NCBI GenBank assembly: GCA_023415775.1
Contig: JAEZJM010000008.1
Span: forward strand, 62,001 to 126,000
From: Bacillota bacterium
Lineage (GTDB): Bacteria > Bacillota > Negativicutes > Sporomusales > UBA7701
DNA: 64,000 nucleotides
Direction: 5' to 3'
Positions 41,114 through 49,297 of the stretch are shown here, piece by piece. Position 1 is the first letter of the stretch. Each line of letters begins with the position of its first letter. The notes under the pieces are model-generated. The model was given only the letters and a program-made list of their open reading frames with translations, was not told the origin of the DNA and did no database searches. Both the position numbers and the translations under genes were made by a program.

Positions 41114-42868
41114 ATGAACATCGACGGCCTTTCATTGCGGCCGCTGGTAGCCGAACTTGACAAACGGCTCGCCGGCGCCCGCGTCGACAAGATATCCCAG
41201 CCCGACAAATTCCGCCTCGGCATCTGGCTCCGCCAGCCGGGCGAAAATGTCGCCCTCCTTCTGTCCGCCAGCCCCGACAGCGCCGCCGCCTGGCTGCCGG
41301 CCGCCCTCCCCGAAAACCCGGCCGTCCCTCCCGCCTTCTGCATGCTGCTCAGAAAACATCTCGAAGACGGCCGCATCGCCTCCGTCACCCAGCACGGCCT
41401 CGACCGCGTCGTCACCTTCGCCGTCGATACCCGTGGCGAGCGCGGCCTCATCGTCACCAAACAGCTCATCCTCGAAATAATGGGCAAACACAGCAACATC
41501 ATCCTCGTCCAGGACGGCCTCGTCCTAGACGCCATCCGCCGTATCGGCGCCGGCATCAGCCGCGTCCGCCAGGTCCTCCCCGGCCGCCCCTACGCCCTGC
41601 CCCCCGGCCAACCGCGCGCCGACCTCCTGGCCATCGCCCCGGACGCCTTCGTCGCCGCCCTCCGCCGGGACCACGCCTCCCTTAGCCTCGCCAAAGCCAT
41701 CGTCGCCGCCGCCGAAGGCGTCGGTCCCATCGCCGCCAGGGAAATCGCCTGGCGGGCCGGCCTCCCCGCCGACCACCCCGTCGCCGCCCTCGACGACGCC
41801 GACGCCGGCGCCCTCGCCGAAGCCGTCGCCAGCATCGCCGCCCCCATCGCTGCAGGCGAACCCACACCCACCGCCGCCCTCAGCGCCGACGGCGGCAAAC
41901 TCCTCGCCCTCGCCGCCTTCCGCCCCGAACACCTCGTCGGCGACCTGCGCCCCTTCCCGGCCATGACCGCCGCCGTCGAATACGCCGCCAACTTCCAGGG
42001 CCAGCCCGCCAACCCCGAGAAAACCGCCCTGCAGAAGCTGCTCGTCCAGGAAACGGCCCGCCTCGCCCGCAAGGAAAGCATCCTCGCCGCCGAACTCGCC
42101 GACGCCGACGAAGCCGACAAATACCGCGTAAACGGCGACCTCCTCATGGCCAACCTTCACACCATCCCGGCCGGCGCCGCCCAGGTCACCTTCCCCAACC
42201 TCTACGACAGCGACGCCGCCCCCCTCGCCATCACCCTCGATCCTCTCCTGTCGCCGGTCGCCAACGCCAAGCGTCACTACGCCAAATACAACAAAGCCAA
42301 GCGGGCCCAGCAGAGCCTCGCCGCCCAGCTCGCCGAATGCCGCGCCGAACTCGCCTACCTCGACAGCGTCGCCGTCGCCCTCGACCAGGCCGCCGTCCTC
42401 GACGACATCAACGAAGTCCGCCAGGAACTCGTCCAGGCCGGCTATATAAAAGAAAAAAGCAAACGCCGCCCCGCGCCGCCCGCCGCCCCCCTGTCGGCCG
42501 CCGCCCCGGACGGCGCGCCTATCCTCATCGGCCGCAACAACCGCCAGAACGACTTAGTCACCTTCAAGCACGCCGGCCCCGACGATATCTGGCTGCACAC
42601 CAAAGACATCCCCGGCTCCCACGTCATCTTAAAAAGCGCCGGCCGCGAGCCCGCCCCTGAAGCCCTCGCCGCCGCCGCCATGCTCGCCGCCTACTTCTCC
42701 AAAGCCCGCGCCTCGGCCACCGTCCCCGTCGACTACACCCGCCGCCGCCACGTCAAAAAACCGGCCGGCGCCAAACCCGGCTTCGTCATCTACGACCACC
42801 AGAAAACGGTATATGTGACTCCAGACGAAGACGCCGTGAAAAAACTGCTCATAAGCAACAGACGTTAG
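41114..42868 (+). CDS. rqcH: Rqc2/NFACT homologue RqcH (fibronectin-binding protein family)
   Basis: RqcH, 584 residues, recruits Ala-tRNA to stalled 50S subunits and adds C-terminal alanine tails in bacterial ribosome quality control. The NFACT-N domain begins LVAELDKRLAGARVDKI; coiled-coil segments follow in the middle (LQKLLVQETARLARKESIL); the C-terminal NFACT-R domain has FKHAGPDDIWLHTKDIPGSH. The start ATG 41114 has GGAGG six bases upstream. The middle region is strongly alanine-rich, as is the local codon use at high GC. Confidence 0.94.
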   Translation: MNIDGLSLRPLVAELDKRLAGARVDKISQPDKFRLGIWLRQPGENVALLLSASPDSAAAWLPAALPENPAVPPAFCMLLRKHLEDGRIASVTQHGLDRVVTFAVDTRGERGLIVTKQLILEIMGKHSNIILVQDGLVLDAIRRIGAGISRVRQVLPGRPYALPPGQPRADLLAIAPDAFVAALRRDHASLSLAKAIVAAAEGVGPIAAREIAWRAGLPADHPVAALDDADAGALAEAVASIAAPIAAGEPTPTAALSADGGKLLALAAFRPEHLVGDLRPFPAMTAAVEYAANFQGQPANPEKTALQKLLVQETARLARKESILAAELADADEADKYRVNGDLLMANLHTIPAGAAQVTFPNLYDSDAAPLAITLDPLLSPVANAKRHYAKYNKAKRAQQSLAAQLAECRAELAYLDSVAVALDQAAVLDDINEVRQELVQAGYIKEKSKRRPAPPAAPLSAAAPDGAPILIGRNNRQNDLVTFKHAGPDDIWLHTKDIPGSHVILKSAGREPAPEALAAAAMLAAYFSKARASATVPVDYTRRRHVKKPAGAKPGFVIYDHQKTVYVTPDEDAVKKLLISNRR

Positions 42869-42924
42869 CCAGCAGGTTCTGTTGACGGCAACTGCCACCC
42901 CATTATGGTGCGGAGGAAGGAAAA

Positions 42925-43131
42925 ATGCTCATTATCTGTTATTGCCGGAATGTATCTGAAGAAGAAATTATTAACCATGTAGCCTATATGAAATGCTGTA
43001 GCACTATCGAGGATATTCAGCGACATACGGGAGCCAATACCGGCAACCAATGCCGCGTCAAAAACCCCTCTGGTCGCTGATGTTATCCTGATGTGCAATC
43101 GGTGATTGCCAAAGCATTACAAATGCGATAG
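42925..43131 (+). CDS. BFD-like [2Fe-2S] protein of CopZ type with in-frame TGA; candidate selenoprotein
   Basis: From ATG 42925 (GGAGGAAGG upstream) the frame reads CYCRNVSEEEIINHVA, TGANTGNQC, RVKNPSGR, then TGA (43078-43080), CYPDVQSVIAKALQMR and TAG. This is the BFD-like [2Fe-2S] domain known from the N-terminal part of archaeal CopZ, where the matching motif is C-x8-CC with NPSGRCC; the TGA stands at the first Cys of the pair. A hairpin GCAATC-GGT-GATTGC starts 14 bases after the TGA, with its loop 20 bases away, compatible with a bacterial SECIS. Alternatives are a nonsense mutation or a truncated 51-residue product lacking one cluster ligand. Confidence 0.7.
43094..43111 (+). other. 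SECIS-like hairpin downstream of the in-frame TGA
   Basis: A perfect 6-bp stem (43095-43100 with 43104-43109) closes a GGT loop that starts with G, as in bacterial SECIS elements. Its distance from the TGA (20 bases to the loop) is within the known range. The loop of three bases is small. Confidence 0.45.
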
Positions 43132-43138
43132 CCCCCGG

Positions 43139-43198
43139 CAAAAAAAAACGCCTTGGATTTTTGAGATTTATCCCTCAGAAATCAAAGCCGTTTTTTTG
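43139..43198 (-). terminator. Bidirectional terminator between the [2Fe-2S] gene and the flavin oxidoreductase
   Basis: A long stem AACGCCTTGGATTTTTGAG with CTCAGAAATCAAAGCCGTT; T-runs of seven follow on the plus strand and nine on the minus strand. Confidence 0.85.
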
Positions 43199-43209
43199 TT
43201 TGGTTTTAT

Positions 43210-44403
43210 CTATTCCTTCCCCGGCAGCCGCCCATAATAACACTTCAGCGGATTCGCCCCTACCCCGATCAGGCAATAGTTGCAGTTGATGCACCGCGAC
43301 ACATCCTGACGGCCGTCGCGCAGCCGGGCCACGATATCCGGCTCGATCACGAACGGCCGGCACAGCGACACATAATCGGCCTGCCCGGCGGCGACAATCG
43401 CCTCGATCGCCGCCAGCCGCCGCACGCCGCCGACCACGATTACCGGGATATCCACCGCCGCCTTGATCGCCGCCGCCGCGGCCACATTGTAATTCTCCTG
43501 CTCGTCATATGTCGCGAACATCCGCGGGATAAGCAGCGCCGCCACCTTCTTCTTCAGCCACGACGCCCCCCGGAAGGCCGGCGACAACTCCACTATCGCC
43601 TCCACCGGCACCTTGGGCGACCTCACCACGCAGAACCAGTTGTCGTTGCCGCACGACACCTCGATCGCGTCGACCGACGCCTCCCGGCACATTTGCGCCA
43701 GCCGCACCGCCTCCTCCAGCCGCATCCCGCCGTCGTCATAGTCGTACGCGCTCAGCTTCACCAGCAGCGGAAAATCGCCCGCCGTCGCGCGCGCCCGGCT
43801 GATAATCTCCCGCACGATCCGGAACCTGTTCTCCGTCGATCCGCCCCAGCGGTCGCGCCGCCTGTTCAGCGCCGGCGAAAGGAACTGCGACAGCAGATAC
43901 CCGTGGGCCGCGTGCAGCTGCGCCCCGTCGAAACCGCTCTTCCAGGCGCGGACTATCCCCTGCGCGAACGCGGCTATTATCGCCTCGATCTCGCCCTCCG
44001 TCAGCTCCCGCGCCGTCGTGCTCGAACCTTTATAGCGGCGGGGCGACGGCGCTTTGGCCTCCTCGCCCGTCACCGCCGGCTCCGTCCGGCCGCCGCCGTG
44101 GGCCAGCTGCATAATGAGCGGCGCCCCGTACGGCTTCACCGCATCCGTCACCCGGCGATAGGCGGCCACATAGCTATCGTCGTCGATCATCAGCATATTC
44201 GGCCACGCCCGGCCGTCGCGGCTCACCCCCGCGTAACCGGTGATGATCGCCCCCGCGCCGCCTTCCGCCAGCCGGGTATACCGCTCCGCCAGCCGCGCCG
44301 GGAAATCCTCCCGGTCGCCCAACCCCTCGTGGGTCGCCGACCTGATTATCCTGTTCGCCGGCCGCATCCCTGCCAGCGTCGTCGTCTCGAAAACCGTCGC
44401 CAT
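43210..44403 (-). CDS. NADH:flavin oxidoreductase, Old Yellow Enzyme family
   Basis: A 397-residue FMN barrel of the OYE/2-enoate reductase type. Blocks seen: NRIIRSATHEG, PLIMQLAHGGGRT, GFDGAQLHAAHGYLLSQFLSP, NRRRDRWGGSTENR, and a C-terminal CINCNYCLIG cysteine set as in [4Fe-4S]-containing 2-enoate reductases. The second NADH/FAD module of those enzymes is absent, so electrons must come from elsewhere or directly from NAD(P)H. Substrate unknown. ATG 44403 is nine bases after AGGAG. Confidence 0.9.
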   Translation of the reverse strand: MATVFETTTLAGMRPANRIIRSATHEGLGDREDFPARLAERYTRLAEGGAGAIITGYAGVSRDGRAWPNMLMIDDDSYVAAYRRVTDAVKPYGAPLIMQLAHGGGRTEPAVTGEEAKAPSPRRYKGSSTTARELTEGEIEAIIAAFAQGIVRAWKSGFDGAQLHAAHGYLLSQFLSPALNRRRDRWGGSTENRFRIVREIISRARATAGDFPLLVKLSAYDYDDGGMRLEEAVRLAQMCREASVDAIEVSCGNDNWFCVVRSPKVPVEAIVELSPAFRGASWLKKKVAALLIPRMFATYDEQENYNVAAAAAIKAAVDIPVIVVGGVRRLAAIEAIVAAGQADYVSLCRPFVIEPDIVARLRDGRQDVSRCINCNYCLIGVGANPLKCYYGRLPGKE

Positions 44404-44480
44404 CCCATTCATCTCCTGCCCAAATAACACCATGACACCAGCGTACTGGAAACACCTTCCATAGTCAACCCAACGACCGC

Positions 44481-44516
44481 GAAAAAGAACCCCGGCGCAC
44501 CGCACCGGGGTTCTTT
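44481..44516 (-). terminator. Intrinsic terminator of the methyltransferase gene
   Basis: AAAGAACCCCGG and CCGGGGTTCTTT form the stem, followed on the minus strand by more T (TTCTTTTTCG). Confidence 0.85.
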
Positions 44517-44535
44517 GGTCATACCTGATGCCTTA

Positions 44536-45285
44536 TTATCGGCCTTTGCGGGCTACGTAGAAGACGTAGCCGTAATAATCGCCATACTTCCTGTTCATCT
44601 CGATCTCGACCTGCATCTCATCCACCGCGGCCAGCGCCTCCGGGTTGCCCCGAAACCTTGCGCGCAGCAGCGGCAGACGCTGCTCCATCGGGGTGTACAA
44701 ATTGTCCCGCCAGTCGCACGTCGGCAGGGCGAAGTGCCCCACCATCTCGTACCCGGCGGCGGCGAACAGCGCCAAAGTATCGGCCGTGTCCATGACCACG
44801 GCGCCGTGCTTCGCAAAGAAACGGCTCAGCTCCGGCGGCGGGTCATCCCGCAGCCAGGTGAGATCGGAGGCCGCCAGATACCCGCCGGGCTTCAGGAAGC
44901 CTTTCAGGTAGGGCAGCGCCCGCTCGAACCCCATGATGAACAGTGACCCCTCGGCCCAGATGACGTCGAACTCTTCCGGTCCGAACGGTAGCGCGTCCAT
45001 CGACCCGTGCACCGTCCGCACCTTGTCCTGCAGCCCGTCGTCTTTTGCCCCGGCCGCCAGCGCGTCCAGGAAAGGCTGGTGGTTATCAAGCCCCGTCACC
45101 ATGCCGCCCGACAGCCTCGCCAGCTCCAGCGTCTGCATCCCCGGGCCGCAGCCCACATCCAGGATGCGCGGCGCCGCCGGCGCCCCGGTCAACAGCCCGT
45201 AGGCCCTGCGGGTCGTAGCGTTCGACCCCGGACCGCCGCGCGGCATACCGGTGAACATATTTTGTAAAATTTCTACTTTATCCAA
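44536..45285 (-). CDS. Class I SAM-dependent methyltransferase
   Basis: A 249-residue methyltransferase. Motif I is ILDVGCGPGMQTLELA, followed by the acidic motif in VTGLDNHQPFLDAL, then FDVIWAEGSLFIMGF and a C-terminal region probably for substrate binding. Substrate is unknown; small-molecule or arsenite/ubiquinone-type methylases share this fold. TTG 45285 is nine bases after AAGGAG; ATG 45294 abuts that site. Upstream is a structured leader with a short open frame. Confidence 0.85.
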   Translation of the reverse strand: MDKVEILQNMFTGMPRGGPGSNATTRRAYGLLTGAPAAPRILDVGCGPGMQTLELARLSGGMVTGLDNHQPFLDALAAGAKDDGLQDKVRTVHGSMDALPFGPEEFDVIWAEGSLFIMGFERALPYLKGFLKPGGYLAASDLTWLRDDPPPELSRFFAKHGAVVMDTADTLALFAAAGYEMVGHFALPTCDWRDNLYTPMEQRLPLLRARFRGNPEALAAVDEMQVEIEMNRKYGDYYGYVFYVARKGR

Positions 45286-45313
45286 TTCTGACATCTCCTT
45301 GACTAATTTTTTC

Positions 45314-45369
45314 TTAGTCGCGGAGAACCCGATTCCGCTTAAGCGGCGCCAAGGAATCCCGCGACTTAA
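45314..45369 (-). promoter_or_regulatory. Long imperfect stem in the methyltransferase leader
   Basis: TTAGTCGCGG pairs with CCGCGACTTAA and GATTCC with GGAATC, giving a long hairpin between pyrR and the methyltransferase. No T-run follows on either strand, so it is not an ordinary terminator; the stop codon of the short leader frame lies in its 5' arm. Confidence 0.5.
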
Positions 45370-45416
45370 CGGGTGCGGTTACCCTTTGCCACCGACTCCA
45401 GCATTACCAGATACAT
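45366..45416 (-). CDS. Possible 16-residue leader peptide
   Basis: ATG at 45416 is seven bases after AGGGAG and opens a frame reading MYLVMLESVAKGNRTR, ending TAA inside the stem at 45314-45369. Size, ribosome-binding site and position before a structured RNA resemble a translated leader, but this could be chance. Confidence 0.35.
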   Translation of the reverse strand: MYLVMLESVAKGNRTR

Positions 45417-45467
45417 CCAAACACTCCCTTACTAATCTTATCAATGAACTACGTCGCGGCCGCTTTA

Positions 45468-46019
45468 TTACTCGGCAATCTCCTGCAGTACCACCTGTTC
45501 GGCTTTATCAGTATCGCTTAGTTGCACCGCCACGATCTCCTTGCGCGACGTCGGCACGTTTTTGCCCACGAAATCGGCGCGGATGGGCAGCTCGCGGTGG
45601 CCCCGATCCACCAGCACCGCCAACTGGATGTACTGCGGCCGGCCGATGTCCGTCAGCGCCCCTAAAGCCGCCCGCACCGTCCGCCCCGTGTACAGCACAT
45701 CGTCCACCAGCACGACCTTCTTATCGTTGATATCGAAAGGGATCTGCGTCTCGTGCACGATCGGCTGATAACCGAGCGTCGACAAATCGTCGCGGTACAG
45801 CGTGATATCCAAGAGCCCCACCGGCAGCTTCACACCCTCGATCTTCTCGATCTCCACCGCCAGCCGCTGGGCCAGCGGCACGCCGCGCGTCCTGATTCCC
45901 ACCAGCGTCAGGTCCTTGCTGCCCTTATTCTTCTCGATGATCTCGTGGGCGATACGGATCAGCGCCCGGCTGATTCCCTGGGCGTCCATCAGGACGGTCT
46001 TGTCGATAAGTTTCACCAT
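45468..46019 (-). CDS. pyrR: Bifunctional pyrimidine operon regulator/uracil phosphoribosyltransferase PyrR
   Basis: PyrR, 183 residues, binds pyr mRNA in response to UMP and has UPRTase activity. The PRPP-binding loop is VVLVDDVLYTGRTVRAAL; other family blocks are IRTRGVPLAQRLA and LDITLYRDDLS. ATG 46019 has GAGGGGAG seven bases upstream, two bases after the rluD stop. No pyr operon follows; the next gene is a methyltransferase. Confidence 0.96.
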   Translation of the reverse strand: MVKLIDKTVLMDAQGISRALIRIAHEIIEKNKGSKDLTLVGIRTRGVPLAQRLAVEIEKIEGVKLPVGLLDITLYRDDLSTLGYQPIVHETQIPFDINDKKVVLVDDVLYTGRTVRAALGALTDIGRPQYIQLAVLVDRGHRELPIRADFVGKNVPTSRKEIVAVQLSDTDKAEQVVLQEIAE

Positions 46020-46020
46020 A

Positions 46021-46956
46021 CTATTTCTCCCCTCGCTTGCGCAGCTTTGCCAAAATCCCTTCCATATCATCCGGCAGCGGCGCCGTAAACACCATTTCCG
46101 CCCCGCTCACCGGGTGGCGGAAAGTAAGCTCGGCCGCGTGCAGCGCCTGCCCGGCGATCGGGAACGGCGAGCCCTTCGGCCCGTACTTCGGGTCGCCCGC
46201 CACCGGATGGCCGATATACGCCATATGCACCCTGATCTGGTGGGTCCGCCCCGTCTCCAGCTTGCACGCCACCAGCGTATACCCCGCGAACCTCTCCAGC
46301 ACCGTGAACCGCGTCCGCGCCTCCCGGCCGCGCTCGGCGTCCACCGCCATCTTCTTGCGGTCGGTCCGGTGGCGGCCTAGCGGCGCGTCGATCAGCCCCT
46401 CGTCCGCCTTCACGTTGCCGTGCACCAGCGCCAGATACTTCCGTCCGGCCGTCCGGTCCTTTATCTGCCGGGCGAGGCTGGCGTGAGCACGGTCGCTCTT
46501 CGCCGCCACCATCACCCCCGAAGTATCCTTATCAAGGCGGTGGACAATTCCCGGCCGCACCTCGCCGCCCACCCCCGACAAATCGTCGCAGCGGGCCAAC
46601 AGAGCGTTCACCAGCGTTCCCCGCCAGTTGCCGGCCGCCGGGTGGACCACCATCCCCCGTTGCTTGTTCACCACCACCACCTCGGCGTCCTCGTACACCA
46701 CGTCGAGCGGGATGGCCTCGGCCTCCACCGCCACAGGCTCGGGAGGCGGCACCGTCAGCGCCACGGCCTCGCCCGGCTGCACCTTGTGGTTGGCCTTGGC
46801 CGGCTGACCCTGCACCGCCACGCGTCCGTCGGCGATCAGCTTCTGCACGCGGGAACGCGACAGCGCCGGCGCCTGCCGGGCCAGGAACACATCCAGGCGT
46901 TCCCCCTTATCGGCTTCACCCGCCTCAAACAGGCGCGTCTCCCCCGTCACCCTCAT
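46021..46956 (-). CDS. rluD: RluD-type pseudouridine synthase
   Basis: A 311-residue RluA/RluD-family enzyme. The N-terminal S4 RNA-binding domain reads GERLDVFLARQAPALSRSRVQKL; the catalytic motif is VHRLDKDTSGVMVAAKS with the nucleophilic Asp, followed by GRTHQIRVHMAYIGHPVAGD. It should modify 23S rRNA. The ATG lies inside the end of lspA (32-base overlap), the common lspA-rluD order. Confidence 0.95.
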   Translation of the reverse strand: MRVTGETRLFEAGEADKGERLDVFLARQAPALSRSRVQKLIADGRVAVQGQPAKANHKVQPGEAVALTVPPPEPVAVEAEAIPLDVVYEDAEVVVVNKQRGMVVHPAAGNWRGTLVNALLARCDDLSGVGGEVRPGIVHRLDKDTSGVMVAAKSDRAHASLARQIKDRTAGRKYLALVHGNVKADEGLIDAPLGRHRTDRKKMAVDAERGREARTRFTVLERFAGYTLVACKLETGRTHQIRVHMAYIGHPVAGDPKYGPKGSPFPIAGQALHAAELTFRHPVSGAEMVFTAPLPDDMEGILAKLRKRGEK

Positions 46957-47398
46957 CAACCTTCCTTCCGGGCGGAAACAGGAGCGAATACACAATCAAC
47001 GCCACGCCGCCCACAATCGCCATATCGGCCACATTGAACACCGGCCACACGCGAAAATCGAAGAAATCCACCACATAGCCCGTCTTCAGGCGGTCGATGG
47101 CGTTGCCCGCCGCCCCGCCCGTCTGCAGGGCGATACCGAGCCGCAGCAGCCCGTAGCCAGGCGGAATGCGGGGATACAAATACACGATCACCGCCACCAG
47201 CAGTAAAGCCACCGCCACGAAAAACCACCGCTGGTGCTCGAGAATGCCGAACGCCGCGCCGGGGTTCAAGACATACGTAATGTGAAAAACGCCGGGAATC
47301 ACCGGCACAGACGCACCCGGCGCCATATTAGCCTGCAAATAAGCCTTGGACACCTGATCGAGAGCGATCACCGCCAGGGCCAGTATCACGATCGGCAC
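46925..47398 (-). CDS. lspA: Prolipoprotein signal peptidase II
   Basis: LspA, 157 residues with four hydrophobic helices. Catalytic aspartates lie in GNAIDRLKTGYVVDFFDF and FNVADMAIVGG; NPGAAFGIL is the other family block. It cleaves lipoprotein signal peptides in the membrane. The start is GTG, about ten bases after AGGAG. It overlaps rluD. Confidence 0.96.
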   Translation of the reverse strand: MPIVILALAVIALDQVSKAYLQANMAPGASVPVIPGVFHITYVLNPGAAFGILEHQRWFFVAVALLLVAVIVYLYPRIPPGYGLLRLGIALQTGGAAGNAIDRLKTGYVVDFFDFRVWPVFNVADMAIVGGVALIVYSLLFPPGRKVDEGDGGDAPV

Positions 47399-47411
47399 GC
47401 GTTATATTCTC

Positions 47412-47789
47412 CTATCCTACCATATCAATGGCCTTCAGCAGCAGGGCCGCCGACGCCTCGTTCGTTGCCACCGGCACATTATGCACGTCGCACACCCTCA
47501 GCAGCGCGGTTATATCCGGCTCGTGCGGCTGCGCAGTAAGCGGGTCGCGGAGGAAAATCACCGCATCGACCGCCTGGCAGGCGATCAGCGCCCCGATCTG
47601 CAAATCGCCGCCCAGCGGGCCGGACAGATACGACTTAACCTCAAGCCCCGTCTCCCTGGCCACCAATCCGCCGGTCGTCGCCGTAGCGATCAGTTGGTAG
47701 CCGGCCAACGCCTCGCGGTGCGCGGCCACGAAGGCGAGCATCTCCTCTTTTTTGCGGTCATGCGCAATCAGCGCAATAGTTCTTTTCAT
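47412..47789 (-). CDS. mgsA: Methylglyoxal synthase
   Basis: MgsA, 125 residues, converts dihydroxyacetone phosphate to methylglyoxal. Family motifs: IALIAHDRKKEEM with the conserved His-Asp, TATTGG, SGPLGGDLQIGALI and FLRDPLTAQPHEPDI. ATG 47789 has GAGAGG six bases upstream; ATG 47792 is closer. It lies upstream of lspA, 13 bases away. Confidence 0.96.
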   Translation of the reverse strand: MKRTIALIAHDRKKEEMLAFVAAHREALAGYQLIATATTGGLVARETGLEVKSYLSGPLGGDLQIGALIACQAVDAVIFLRDPLTAQPHEPDITALLRVCDVHNVPVATNEASAALLLKAIDMVG

Positions 47790-47851
47790 CATTAACCTCT
47801 CTATATATTTCCCTGACATATCCATAATACTCAATTTTTGCCGTAACGTAA

Positions 47852-47875
47852 AGAAGCGTAGCCCAAGCTACGCTT
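47852..47875 (-). terminator. Hairpin after the ferredoxin gene
   Basis: GAAGCGTAG and CTACGCTTC form a 9-bp stem, followed on the minus strand by CTTTACG. Short T-run, so termination may be partial. Confidence 0.6.
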
Positions 47876-47890
47876 CAGACACGACCCCTA

Positions 47891-48058
47891 TTACTGTCCA
47901 GGGCTGATGGCGCCCACCGGGCAGACCGCCGCGCAAGAGCCGCAATCAACACACTGGTCGTTGATGACGTATTGGGCGTCCCCCTCGCTAATCGCGCCTA
48001 CCGGGCAGGTTGCTGCGCATGCGCCGCACTTGATGCACTCGCTGCTGATTACATACAT
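47891..48058 (-). CDS. 2[4Fe-4S] ferredoxin
   Basis: A 55-residue clostridial-type ferredoxin. Two motifs CIKCGACAATCPVGAI and CVDCGSCAAVCPVGAI give eight cysteines for two [4Fe-4S] clusters. AGGAGGTG lies 10 bases before the ATG, and an extended -10 promoter precedes it. Typical low-potential electron carrier; it may serve the oxidoreductases of this region, but the partner is not shown by context. Confidence 0.93.
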   Translation of the reverse strand: MYVISSECIKCGACAATCPVGAISEGDAQYVINDQCVDCGSCAAVCPVGAISPGQ

Positions 48059-48094
48059 GAGTACTTTTCACCTCCTGAAACATTGCTAAAATTT

Positions 48095-48103
48095 ATTATA
48101 CCA
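48095..48103 (-). promoter_or_regulatory. Extended -10 promoter of the ferredoxin gene
   Basis: On the minus strand TGGTATAAT with no good -35 box, about 36 bases before the start codon. Confidence 0.55.
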
Positions 48104-48139
48104 CCAAATGAATGGAAAAAAAACAAGGACAACCACAAA

Positions 48140-48841
48140 TCATTCCTTGCGGGAAAAAAGTCGCTGTTCGATCTCGTTGCGATAATAATAAACAAGGAAA
48201 CTCGCCAGAATCAGCAGCGTCGTGCCCACTATCGCCCAACGGATACCGCGGGTCAGGTGCTGCCCCAGAAACGAATACAGCACGATCGCCGGCGTCTGGC
48301 CGATGCCCGTCGCCAGCACATACTGCTGAAGGGTTATCGCCGTCAGCCCCGCCCCGTAGCTTATCACCTTGAACGGGATAACCGGCGTCAGCCTCGTAAC
48401 GAACACCGCCAGCACCCCGTGCCGCTTGAAAAACTGATCCGTCATATCGAGATACTTCGGCCGCACGAACTTCTCCACCACCGGCCGTCCGTACCAGCGG
48501 GCAATGCCGAAATCCAGGACCGCGCCGGCCAGCGCGCCTATCCACGAATACAACGCTCCATGCTCCCAGCCGAAAATCCAGGCGTTCGTTATCGTGATTG
48601 CCAGGCCAGGCACCAACGGCACCATCGACTGCACCGTCATCAGCGCGATCGACGTCACCGGCGCCCACACCCCGTACGCCAGAATAAACAGCCGCAGCCC
48701 CTCGAAATCGCGGTGGTGGAGGAAGCCGACACCCGTCGCCACAAAATCCCGCACCCCGGGCACGAAAAAATACGCCGCCACGGCGCCGGCCAAAACCGAT
48801 CCCTTCATCAAATACAAGCTTCTGCACGTCGGTTCGGCCAT
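48140..48841 (-). CDS. TVP38/TMEM64 (VTT domain) membrane protein
   Basis: A second VTT-domain protein, 233 residues. Hydrophobic segments flank the family core (TNAWIFGWEHGALYSWIGAL and VTRLTPVIPFKVISYGAGLT). The pattern of re-entrant glycine-rich segments with a proline-rich arginine motif (RLTPVIPF) is that of the family. GGAGGGCGG lies nine bases before the ATG. It is unlike the paralogue at 2915-3601 outside the core motifs. Confidence 0.87.
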   Translation of the reverse strand: MAEPTCRSLYLMKGSVLAGAVAAYFFVPGVRDFVATGVGFLHHRDFEGLRLFILAYGVWAPVTSIALMTVQSMVPLVPGLAITITNAWIFGWEHGALYSWIGALAGAVLDFGIARWYGRPVVEKFVRPKYLDMTDQFFKRHGVLAVFVTRLTPVIPFKVISYGAGLTAITLQQYVLATGIGQTPAIVLYSFLGQHLTRGIRWAIVGTTLLILASFLVYYYRNEIEQRLFSRKE

Positions 48842-48956
48842 AAGAGCCGCCCTCCCGCTCCGCCATCCGCTATATATTAGTCGCCGGTCGCCGAAGCGTG
48901 CCTCCGGCAGGCAGCTAATCTAGCATTCGCCAAACACCGCGCCGCTATGTGCCGCG

Positions 48957-49184
48957 TTACTTGCCGCGCCCCTTCTTGCCCGCCGGCCCCTTATCGTCTT
49001 TCGGCAAACTCCGCCGTTTCATCCACGTCGTCAGCGACAGCACCAGGCAGCCGGCCGCGAAACCCACCAGCAGCAGCCACGGGATATTGACCCCTTCGCC
49101 GCCCTGCTCGCTCGACCACAGCGCCAGCCCGCCGATAATCACCGTCGCGATACTGACAATAAAATTCCGCAAAACAATGTTCAC
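48957..49184 (-). CDS. Small two-helix membrane protein
   Basis: A 75-residue protein with two hydrophobic segments (FIVSIATVIIGGLALW and IPWLLLVGFAAGCLVLSL) and a basic C-terminal tail (RRSLPKDDKGPAGKKGRGK). It starts at GTG, eight bases after AAAGGAG. I do not recognise the family. Confidence 0.6.
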   Translation of the reverse strand: MNIVLRNFIVSIATVIIGGLALWSSEQGGEGVNIPWLLLVGFAAGCLVLSLTTWMKRRSLPKDDKGPAGKKGRGK

Positions 49185-49271
49185 ACTGTTATCTCCTTTG
49201 TCCGCATATTCAAAGATAGTTTATCCGCCGTCGCGGCAAAATCCTGCCGGTAGAGAGCAAGAAATCAGTAA

Positions 49272-49297
49272 GAAAAGAAACCGAGCGCCTTACTCGG
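49272..49297 (-). terminator. Terminator overlapping the stop of the DksA-like gene
   Basis: ACCGAG and CTCGGT form the stem with the stop codon TAA in the loop; TTTCTTTTC follows on the minus strand. Confidence 0.7.

Noticed and set aside
48096..48866. A 256-codon frame overlapping the second TVP38 gene on the same strand
   Set aside because: It is an out-of-frame Arg/Gly-rich translation; the TVP38 frame has membrane segments and a good ribosome-binding site.
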